A stretch of DNA of 5,620 nt, taken from positions 1-5,620 of the forward strand of contig NZ_CAMPHN010000254.1 of NCBI RefSeq assembly GCF_946885885.1, given 5' to 3'. The stretch's first letter is position 1; every line of letters starts with the position of its first letter. The stretch comes from an uncultured Pseudomonas sp. (GTDB lineage Bacteria > Pseudomonadota > Gammaproteobacteria > Pseudomonadales > Pseudomonadaceae). Shown piece by piece: positions 1 to 3,912 of the stretch. A program made the translations under genes and the position numbers. A model generated the notes under the pieces. That model searched no databases, had not been told where the DNA came from, and saw only the letters and a list, made by a program, of their open reading frames with translations.

Positions 1-5
1 CAGCG

Positions 6-76
6 GTAGCCCGGGTTGAGCGAAGCGATACCCGGGAATCGGCGCCCTGGGTATCACTGCGCTCAACCCAGGCTAC
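6..76. repeat. REP doublet (BIME-like), GTAG-CCCGGGT type
   Basis: Two head-to-head REP-like units. The left unit (6-36) is GTAG followed by stem CCCGGGT, a loop and closing ACCCGGG. The right unit (46-76) is the reverse-oriented relative, CCTGGGTATC at 46 through CTCAACCCAGGCTAC at 76. Both carry the GTAG tetranucleotide at the outer end, as expected of REPs mobilised by RAYT transposases. A third, poorer relative is at 2929-2954. The doublet could form a large cruciform or act as an mRNA 3' stabiliser downstream of dnr. That role is inferred from known REP behaviour. Confidence 0.75.
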
Positions 77-78
77 GT

Positions 79-126
79 GCTATCCAACACGCGGATATTG
101 CGGCGCTCCATGGCGATCAGCCCCGC
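79..126 (-). pseudogene. Fragment duplicated from the 3' part of dnr
   Basis: This 48-bp segment is a direct repeat of 322-369 inside dnr, with 44 of 48 bases identical. On the minus strand it would encode AGLIAMERRNIRVLDS, against AGLIVMERRDIRVLDS in the intact gene. The four differences are two silent and two amino-acid changes. It has no start codon or other dnr sequence around it, so it cannot be a gene by itself. It lies 2 bp from the reverse REP ending at 76 and 6 bp from the forward REP at 133. It may be a copied scrap of the neighbouring dnr or the relic of a close paralogue. The four mismatches allow either reading. Confidence 0.8.
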
Positions 127-132
127 GACTTC

Positions 133-163
133 GTAGGGTGGATGACGCTTCACCCATCCACCA
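133..163 (+). repeat. REP, GTAG-GGTGGATG type, copy A
   Basis: GTAG followed by an 8-bp stem, GGTGGATG, closed by CATCCACC. The total is 31 bp including the final A. The same element occurs at 3000-3030, 3756-3786 and, inverted, 3622-3652. Copy A differs from the 3000 and 3756 copies mainly in the loop. The sequence from here to 219 shows no gene or further recognisable repeat. Confidence 0.8.
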
Positions 164-219
164 ATTGCGATGGGGATGAAAACAGCTTCAGCTACGCGCC
201 CCTATCCATCGCCGCTCTG

Positions 220-286
220 GTAGCCCGGATGCAATCCGGGGGGCGGTTTCGCGAGGGATATTGTTCCCGGATTTCATTCGGGCTAC
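220..286. repeat. REP doublet, GTAG-CCCGGAT type
   Basis: The left unit (220-240) is GTAG then CCCGGAT, a 3-base loop and ATCCGGG. The right unit (266-286) is the inverted counterpart, CCCGGATTTCATTCGGGCTAC. Outer GTAG ends face away from each other. The stem differs from the other REP types here. It starts only 8 bp beyond the dnr stop, so it could serve as the 3' boundary of the dnr transcript. No T-run typical of an intrinsic terminator follows either hairpin. Confidence 0.75.
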
Positions 287-294
287 GAAAACCT

Positions 295-972
295 TCAATC
301 GCAATAATTGGCCAGGCTAAGGCTATCCAACACGCGAATATCGCGGCGTTCCATGACGATCAGCCCCGCATCGATCAGGCGATGAAGAATCCGCGAGAAG
401 GTTTCCGGCTGAATGCCCAGCTGCGAGGCGATCAAGCGTTTGGGCACGCTGAGCTGGATCTTGCCGTTGCCCGCAGCCTGCTGCTGAAACAGGTAGCGGG
501 CCACACGGCGGCTGGCGTTGGCCAGGGACAGGGTGTCGATTTCGTTGAGGCGCTGATGCAGACGGATGCTGAACGCGGCCAGCAGATCGAGGCAGATCTT
601 CGGTTGGCTTTCCAGCAGTTGCCGGTAGTGCCCGCCGTCGATGCTCACCAAGGAACAGTTCTTCAAGGCCCCGGCTGTCACCGGATAATGCCGCGCACCA
701 CTAAACAACAGCGCTTCGGCAAAGCTCTGGCCGGCGGATATCACCTCCACCAGCTTCTCCTGGCCTTCGAGCAGCACGCGGATCAACTTGATCTGCCCGT
801 GCAGCAGCAGATAGAAGCGCTCGGCCTTATCGCCCTGATGGAAAAGGATGTCGCCGCTCTCCAGCTTGCGCGAAATCGCCAGGTTACAGACTTCCTGAAA
901 GGCGGCTTCGGGCAATTTAGCGAACAGGTGGTGTTGTCGAAGTGCGGCAAGCGTCGTTACGTCGGTGAGCAT
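295..972 (-). CDS. dnr: Dnr-type Crp/Fnr family transcriptional regulator
   Basis: This is a 225-residue cytoplasmic regulator of the Crp/Fnr superfamily, Dnr branch, which in pseudomonads activates nitrite, nitric oxide and nitrous oxide reductase genes in response to NO. Residues about 15-135 form the cyclic-nucleotide-binding-like sensor fold (GDILFHQGD near 40-48, GQEKLVEV near 70-77). A long dimerisation helix follows (about 128-152, containing RLHQRLNEIDTLSL). The winged helix-turn-helix spans about 150-217, with recognition motif IQPETFSRILHRL and the E-x-x-S-R signature at E190, S193 and R194, which in FNR proteins reads TTGAT half-sites. The N-terminal cysteine cluster of FNR/Anr is absent; the cysteines are C29, C106, C127 and C224. 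It is therefore not an Fe-S oxygen sensor of that kind. The ATG at 972 is chosen because GGAGGT precedes it at ideal spacing; the longer frame to 1044 lacks this. The likely closest type is DnrE of P. stutzeri, but this subtype is uncertain. Confidence 0.9.
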   Translation of the reverse strand: MLTDVTTLAALRQHHLFAKLPEAAFQEVCNLAISRKLESGDILFHQGDKAERFYLLLHGQIKLIRVLLEGQEKLVEVISAGQSFAEALLFSGARHYPVTAGALKNCSLVSIDGGHYRQLLESQPKICLDLLAAFSIRLHQRLNEIDTLSLANASRRVARYLFQQQAAGNGKIQLSVPKRLIASQLGIQPETFSRILHRLIDAGLIVMERRDIRVLDSLSLANYCD

Positions 973-977
973 TGGGC

Positions 978-985
978 ACCTCCTT
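978..985 (-). promoter_or_regulatory. Strong Shine-Dalgarno of dnr
   Basis: Read on the minus strand, AAGGAGGT stands 5 bases before the ATG at 972. It matches the anti-Shine-Dalgarno almost perfectly. It settles the dnr start against the upstream in-frame ATG at 1044. Confidence 0.85.
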
Positions 986-1035
986 GACCGCCATGCTAGG
1001 GCGATAGCGCCGGTGCGCCCATTCCTCGGAGGCAC

Positions 1036-1051
1036 TACCTCCAAAGAGGCA
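1036..1051. promoter_or_regulatory. Candidate NarL 7-2-7 binding site upstream of dnr
   Basis: TACCTCC, a 2-base gap (AA), then AGAGGCA. This matches the NarL heptamer consensus TACYYMT and its inverted form AKRRGTA at 6 of 7 positions each, in the 7-2-7 tail-to-tail layout that NarL prefers. The centre is about 71 bp upstream of the dnr ATG. A weak -10 (TAGCAT on the minus strand, 993-998) would place it near -57, and no good -35 is visible, which suits an activated promoter. narL itself lies in this window. NarXL control of dnr genes is known in denitrifying pseudomonads. Binding here is inferred. Confidence 0.55.
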
Positions 1052-1133
1052 GCGAGGCGTTCTGCCGCTTTCCGGCACAGGTGACGCCATCAGCAGTTGC
1101 AGGCCGGTGCGCTGGCTGCAACACCCCAGCAGG

Positions 1134-1162
1134 TTGAACGGCTGCCGGATACGCTTTATAAG
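1134..1162 (+). promoter_or_regulatory. Sigma70-like promoter of the solute-binding protein gene
   Basis: TTGAAC at 1134-1139 and TATAAG at 1157-1162, separated by exactly 17 bp. Both hexamers match the consensus at 4 or 5 of 6 positions. Transcription would begin near 1169. This leaves about 9 nt before the ATG at 1178 or about 21 nt before the ATG at 1190. The longest reading frame (ATG at 1097) starts upstream of this promoter and is therefore unlikely. Confidence 0.55.
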
Positions 1163-1177
1163 GGCTATGTGCCATAT

Positions 1178-1945
1178 ATGAGAAAACCCATGCGGTACCG
1201 TTCGTTTTTTAGGTTATTGCCCACCAGTTTGGCCTTTATCTGCGCAGCGACCCTGGCGGAGCAGTCTCGCGGCGAATGCGAACTACGGGTCGGCTGGGAT
1301 GATTGGCCGCCCTATATCGTATCGAAGGATGGCCAGTTCCACGGTCTGGAATACGATCTTTTAAAAACCACAGCCGATGCCGCGGGCTGCGATCTTCATA
1401 TGAGCCGGGTGCCCTGGGTCCGTGCGCTGCATATGTTGAGCGATGGCTCGCTCGACCTTTTGTACGGCGCCGGCTATTCGAAAGAGCGCGACGAATTCGC
1501 CCAGTATTCAGTTCCTTACCGCCAAGAGCAGTTCGTCCTGGTTACCAAGGGCGAGCCCCGCAACCAAACCGGCTCGGTTTCGCTTTACGACTGGATACAG
1601 TCGGTAGCGGCACATGGAGGCAAACGTTACCTGGGGCTTTTCCGCGGAAACTCCTACGGCGAGAAAATGCAGCGCATCCTGGAAGACAGCGCAGATGGCG
1701 TTGAGCTGGTGCACCTGGGCAGCAACGAGCAGATGATCGAGATGTTGATCCGCAACCGCCTGGACGGCTTCATCCTCGAGGACGGCGTTGCCCAGATGCT
1801 TATGCAGACCTCCACCTATCCGATACGACGACTGATAATCGACGAGCAGGTCGCAGACCCGCTGCACTACATCTTCTCGTTGAAAATCCCCAGCGAGGCG
1901 GTCGAGCGCTTCAATGCCGCGATCAGGGAACGGCAACAACACTAG
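1178..1945 (+). CDS. Periplasmic solute-binding protein, family 3, orphan
   Basis: The 255-residue product has a basic start (MRKPMRYR), a hydrophobic core at about 13-27 (LLPTSLAFICAATLA) and a likely signal-peptidase site near A27, giving a mature protein of about 228 residues. The mature part matches the amino-acid-type SBP_bac_3 fold: LRVGWDDWPPY (36-46), GLEYDLL (56-62), PWVRALHMLSDGSLDLL (79-95) and SKERDEFAQYSVPY (101-114). C34 and C71 could form a disulfide. No ABC permease or ATPase gene is next to it, so it may be an orphan receptor or serve a distant transporter; the ligand cannot be told from sequence. The start is uncertain. The frame is open from ATG 1097, but the signal peptide and promoter favour 1178 or 1190. 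AAGGG at 1160-1164 is 13 nt before 1178 and overlaps the -10, so no good ribosome site supports 1178. The gene is divergent from dnr. Confidence 0.8.
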   Translation: MRKPMRYRSFFRLLPTSLAFICAATLAEQSRGECELRVGWDDWPPYIVSKDGQFHGLEYDLLKTTADAAGCDLHMSRVPWVRALHMLSDGSLDLLYGAGYSKERDEFAQYSVPYRQEQFVLVTKGEPRNQTGSVSLYDWIQSVAAHGGKRYLGLFRGNSYGEKMQRILEDSADGVELVHLGSNEQMIEMLIRNRLDGFILEDGVAQMLMQTSTYPIRRLIIDEQVADPLHYIFSLKIPSEAVERFNAAIRERQQH

Positions 1946-2066
1946 TTGGCGGCGACACACGCCAGACTCGAGCTAAAAATCGACTCATCCCTCACAACAG
2001 AACCGTCGTAGGTCTGCTCGGTGGCGGCGGCAGGGTGCATGGAAAGCCGGCAGGGCGAGTGGAATA

Positions 2067-2080
2067 TTGATCCAAGACAA
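2067..2080. promoter_or_regulatory. Possible Anr/Dnr box upstream of can
   Basis: TTGATCCAAGACAA fits the Anr/Dnr consensus TTGAT-N4-ATCAA at 8 of 10 positions. The left half is perfect and the right half has two mismatches. Its centre lies about 42 bp upstream of the start point predicted from the hexamers at 2082-2109, the usual place of a class II FNR-type activator site. The right half is degenerate, so a chance match is possible. Confidence 0.35.
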
Positions 2081-2081
2081 T

Positions 2082-2109
2082 CTGACAGGCCGCTCTTGCT
2101 GGCTATGCT
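2082..2109 (+). promoter_or_regulatory. Candidate sigma70-like promoter of can
   Basis: CTGACA at 2082-2087 and TATGCT at 2104-2109 with a 16-bp spacer. The predicted start near 2115 leaves a leader of about 35 nt with a GGGGG ribosome site at 2140-2144. It supports can as a separate transcription unit from the upstream solute-binding protein gene, from which it is separated by 204 bp. Confidence 0.4.
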
Positions 2110-2149
2110 TCCGCCATATTCTTGCCGCCGGCGAGGAAAGGGGGAACCG

Positions 2150-2776
2150 ATGGACGTCGAACAACTATTGGCCAATAACCGTTTCTGGTCCGAATCGCTG
2201 ACCGCCAGAGACCCGGAGTTCTTTGCCCGCCTGGCCCGGCAACAACGCCCGGAATTTCTCTGGATCGGCTGCTCGGACAGCCGCGTGCCGGCCAACGAAG
2301 TGGTCGGTCTGATGCCCGGCGAGCTGTTCGTACACCGCAACGTGGCGAATATGGTGGTGGCCACCGATATGAATTTTCTCTCGGTGTTGCAGTACGCGGT
2401 CGACGTATTGCAGGTCAAACAGGTGATCGTCTGCGGCCACTACGGCTGCGGCGGCGTGCGCGCGGCCCTGGGCCATGAAGCGTTGGGACTGATCGACAAC
2501 TGGCTACGTGCGCTCAAGGCGCTCTACCACCAGAATCTGGAACGCTTCCAAGGGCTGGAGCCGGAAGCCCAGGTCGACCTGCTGTGCGAGCTGAACGTAC
2601 AACGCCAGGTGCGCAACGTCTGCCACACCACCATCGTGCAAAGCGCCTGGCGCCGCGGCCAACCGCTAGCGGTACATGGCTGGATCTACGGGCTGACCGA
2701 TGGCCTGGTCAACGACCTGCAAGTCACCGTCAGCAGCGCCGATCAGCTCGACGACACCTTTCTTTACGATCAGTAA
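2150..2776 (+). CDS. can: Beta-class carbonic anhydrase (Can type)
   Basis: A 208-residue cytoplasmic zinc enzyme that interconverts CO2 and bicarbonate (EC 4.2.1.1), supplying bicarbonate to carboxylases and buffering pH. Zinc ligands are visible as C41 and D43 in CSDSR (41-45) and H97 and C100 in CGHYGCGG. W38, R63 and Y180 correspond to the allosteric bicarbonate-site residues of E. coli Can (W39, R64, Y181), so this should be a type II, bicarbonate-inhibited enzyme. FLWIGCSDSRVP, GELFVHRNVAN and LCELNV are near-identical to E. coli Can as I recall it. The C-terminus is slightly shorter than E. coli's 220 residues. The ATG at 2150 is chosen because AAAGGGGG precedes it and it aligns with the family start. 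The frame also extends back to 2021, but that extension (43 residues) lacks any family resemblance. Residues 181-192 are duplicated at 2959-2997. Confidence 0.95.
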   Translation: MDVEQLLANNRFWSESLTARDPEFFARLARQQRPEFLWIGCSDSRVPANEVVGLMPGELFVHRNVANMVVATDMNFLSVLQYAVDVLQVKQVIVCGHYGCGGVRAALGHEALGLIDNWLRALKALYHQNLERFQGLEPEAQVDLLCELNVQRQVRNVCHTTIVQSAWRRGQPLAVHGWIYGLTDGLVNDLQVTVSSADQLDDTFLYDQ

Positions 2777-2809
2777 GTGCATGCGGCGCATGGGAGTTGC
2801 TTGCCGTTC

Positions 2810-2878
2810 GTAGGTTGGGTTAGCGGCGATGTCGCGGTTTAAGCAATGCCATCGCCCTCAGCCGCCGCGTAACCCAAC
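2810..2878. repeat. REP-like long palindrome, GTAG-GTTGGGTTA type
   Basis: GTAG at 2810 is followed by GTTGGGTTA. The exact inverse, TAACCCAAC, closes at 2870-2878. GCGGCG (2823-2828) and CGCCGC (2863-2868) extend the stem inside. The loop is about 34 bases. It lies 33 bp beyond the can stop and could define the 3' end of the can transcript. No T-run follows. Confidence 0.65.
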
Positions 2879-2928
2879 ATGATTCGACGCGGTGTTATCG
2901 GTGATCGGGTATGCCGCTCGACAGCATA

Positions 2929-2954
2929 GGTATCGCTACGCTCAACCCTTCCTA
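2929..2954 (-). repeat. Degenerate REP related to the 46-76 unit, reverse orientation
   Basis: GGTATCGCTACGCTCAACCC at 2929-2948, followed by TTCCTAC. It shares GGTATC, CGCTCAACCC and the terminal CTAC (GTAG on the minus strand) with the unit at 46-76, in the same orientation. Its stem is imperfect. The can-derived fragment begins 4 bp after it. In the same way, the dnr-derived fragment begins 2 bp after the unit at 46-76. Confidence 0.6.
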
Positions 2955-2958
2955 CGAG

Positions 2959-2997
2959 CTACGGGCTGACCGATGGTCTGGTCAACGACCTGCAAGT
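2959..2997 (+). pseudogene. Fragment duplicated from the 3' part of can
   Basis: This 39-bp segment repeats 2686-2724 of can with one difference (a C to T silent change). It carries the codons for YGLTDGLVNDLQ plus the start of the next codon. The copy lacks the last 16 codons of can and all upstream sequence, so it is a dead fragment. It sits between the reverse REP ending at 2954 and the forward REP starting at 3000. The near identity points to a recent copying event from the adjacent gene. Confidence 0.88.
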
Positions 2998-2999
2998 GA

Positions 3000-3030
3000 G
3001 TAGGGTGGATGACGCTCTTTTCATCCACCA
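3000..3030 (+). repeat. REP, GTAG-GGTGGATG type, copy B (RAYT 3' flank)
   Basis: Identical over 31 bases to copy D at 3756-3786. The stem is GGTGGATG/CATCCACC with loop ACGCTCTTTT. It lies 19 bp beyond the transposase stop, with GTAG on the outer side. With the inverted copy C at 3622-3652 it brackets the transposase, which is the expected RAYT/REP arrangement. Confidence 0.85.
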
Positions 3031-3049
3031 TTGCGCAGTCCGCAATACC

Positions 3050-3583
3050 TTATTCCCCCCAACCGCCGTCATCGGTGATGTCTTCACTGTCCGACCAGTC
3101 GACAGGGTAAAGCCCATCCCGCATCGCTCGATGAAAACTCGAATACGGCCAGTCCCGAACCTGACGCACGTAGCCATGCTTCACCGGGTTGAAATGGATG
3201 TAATCCATGTGACGTTGGTAGTCGAGATCATCGCGGATCAGATGTTCCCAATAGCGCCTTTGCCAGATTCCCCGCTCACCCCGTATCAACTGGATCATCG
3301 TTCGAGGTTCGGTTTTCTCCAGACGCTTGGAAAAGCCGAATTTAATGACCTTCCAGCGCATGGCGAAATCGGCATCGCCTTCGGGTAGCGTCCATATACA
3401 GTGCATGTGTTCGGGCAATACCACCCATGCATCGATATGAAACGGATGCCGGGCCTTGGCGACCCTTACCGTCTCGCGCAGCAGATCGATATGACGGGTC
3501 AGCAGATCGCTGCGGCGATTGAGTAGGTTGACAGTGAAGAAATACGAAGTACCGGGAACTTGGGCACGGCGATAACGGGACAT
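3050..3583 (-). CDS. REP-associated tyrosine transposase (RAYT)
   Basis: A 177-residue single-domain HUH nuclease of the IS200-like Y1_Tnp family, RAYT branch, which cleaves and rejoins single-stranded REP DNA. The fold begins with RRAQVPGTSYFFTVNLLNRR (5-24). The metal-binding HUH pair is H59 and H61 in LPEHMHCIW. The nucleophile is most likely Y128 in DYIHFNPVKHGYV, which aligns with Y115 of the E. coli RAYT as I recall it. WPYSSFHRAMRDGLYPVDW (145-163) is the typical family tail. All catalytic residues are intact and the length is normal (E. coli about 165), so the enzyme may be active. AAGGA stands 9 bases before the ATG at 3583. It is bracketed by inverted REPs (3000-3030, 3622-3652). 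Its insertion between narL and can looks independent of the neighbours' functions; RAYTs are usually kept as single-copy domesticated genes. Confidence 0.93.
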   Translation of the reverse strand: MSRYRRAQVPGTSYFFTVNLLNRRSDLLTRHIDLLRETVRVAKARHPFHIDAWVVLPEHMHCIWTLPEGDADFAMRWKVIKFGFSKRLEKTEPRTMIQLIRGERGIWQRRYWEHLIRDDLDYQRHMDYIHFNPVKHGYVRQVRDWPYSSFHRAMRDGLYPVDWSDSEDITDDGGWGE

Positions 3584-3621
3584 GGCAGCTCATCCTTGAG
3601 CGGTGTGGTGTGTGAACACAA

Positions 3622-3652
3622 TGGTGGATAAATAAAGCGTTATCCACCCTAC
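3622..3652 (-). repeat. REP, GTAG-GGTGGAT type, copy C (RAYT 5' flank)
   Basis: Inverted relative to copies A, B and D, with CTAC at 3649-3652. The stem is GGTGGATAA at 3623-3631 on the plus strand, closed by TTATCCACC at 3640-3648; the loop is AT-rich and differs from B and D. It lies 38 bp upstream of the transposase start and completes the inverted REP pair around it. Confidence 0.8.
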
Positions 3653-3691
3653 GATTTCGAAGTCACTCTGCCGGCTTGAATAATCCCTGGC

Positions 3692-3714
3692 GTAGAAAAC
3701 CGCGAAGCGTTTTC
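3692..3714 (+). repeat. Small GTAG-headed hairpin, possible REP relic
   Basis: GTAG at 3692, then AAAAC, loop CGCGAAGC, and GTTTT closing by 3713. The stem is AT-rich, unlike the other REPs, but shares the GTAG head and a CGCGAAGC loop resembling the GAGCGAAGCGA of the REP at 6-36. This is a weak call. Confidence 0.35.
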
Positions 3715-3725
3715 CTTGTGTTGGC

Positions 3726-3740
3726 GGGTATCCAGGCTAC
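3726..3740 (-). repeat. Half REP related to the 46-76 unit
   Basis: GGGTATCCAGGCTAC reads on the minus strand as GTAG followed by CCTGGATACCC, with a stem CTGG/CCAG-like core but no full palindrome. It resembles the GTAG-CCTGGGT head of the REP at 46-76 and lies in the same reverse orientation, 15 bp before REP copy D. It may be a deletion remnant. Confidence 0.35.
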
Positions 3741-3755
3741 CTTGCTTGACAGTAA

Positions 3756-3786
3756 GTAGGGTGGATGACGCTCTTTTCATCCACCA
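3756..3786 (+). repeat. REP, GTAG-GGTGGATG type, copy D
   Basis: Identical to copy B at 3000-3030 across all 31 bases. The similarity to copy B continues into a second transposase tail, making a direct repeat of about 103 bp (3000-3103 against 3756-3858) with roughly seven substitutions and one missing C. Confidence 0.85.
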
Positions 3787-3805
3787 TAGCGCAGCCCGCA
3801 ATATC

Positions 3806-3858
3806 TTATTCCCCCAACCGCCGCCATCGGTGATGCCTTCACTGCCCGACCAGCCGCC
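3806..3858 (-). pseudogene. C-terminal remnant of a second RAYT
   Basis: This matches 3050-3103, the last codons of the intact transposase. On the minus strand it reads WSGSEGITDGGGWG, against WSDSEDITDDGGWG in the intact protein. One base is missing from the C-run (five C at 3811-3815 against six at 3055-3060), which shifts the frame and removes the stop. Homology ends near 3858, so everything upstream of about the last 16 codons is gone. The joined REP (copy D) shows that a whole REP-RAYT unit once stood here, or that its end was copied. Confidence 0.8.
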
Positions 3859-3912
3859 ACGTTGCGCGGGGAGAAGACAGCGATGGACCACCCCAAACAC
3901 CTGAGCTGTCAG

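Noticed and set aside
16..987. Plus-strand open frame of 323 codons opposite dnr
   Set aside because: It is antisense to dnr and runs through REP palindromes. It has no family resemblance, whereas the minus strand encodes a clear Crp/Fnr protein with a strong ribosome site.
2021..2149. In-frame upstream extension of can from ATG 2021
   Set aside because: The 43 extra residues are unlike any carbonic anhydrase N-terminus and span the predicted promoter. The ATG at 2150 has a good ribosome site.
1942..2418. Minus-strand open frame of 158 codons overlapping the can start
   Set aside because: It is Ser/Thr/Arg-rich shadow sequence against the conserved zinc-site codons of can, with no recognisable motif.
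2777..2809. Sequence after the can stop examined for an intrinsic terminator
   Set aside because: There is no stable GC stem followed by a T-run. The nearest hairpin is the REP-like palindrome at 2810-2878. Likewise no clear terminator was found after narL, dnr or the solute-binding protein gene.
2996..3388. Plus-strand open frame of 130 codons beginning in REP copy B
   Set aside because: It crosses a REP and lies antisense to the transposase, with no ribosome site and no recognisable motif.
3653..3755. 103-bp segment between REP copies C and D, examined as a possible further captured gene scrap
   Set aside because: I found no match to any gene in the window; only weak REP relics at 3692 and 3726 are visible. 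It could derive from a gene outside the window.
133..3786. Four similar 31-bp palindromic repeats considered as a CRISPR array
   Set aside because: Spacing is irregular (about 0.1 to 2.9 kb), orientation varies, and no cas genes are present. GTAG heads and a flanking RAYT identify them as REPs.
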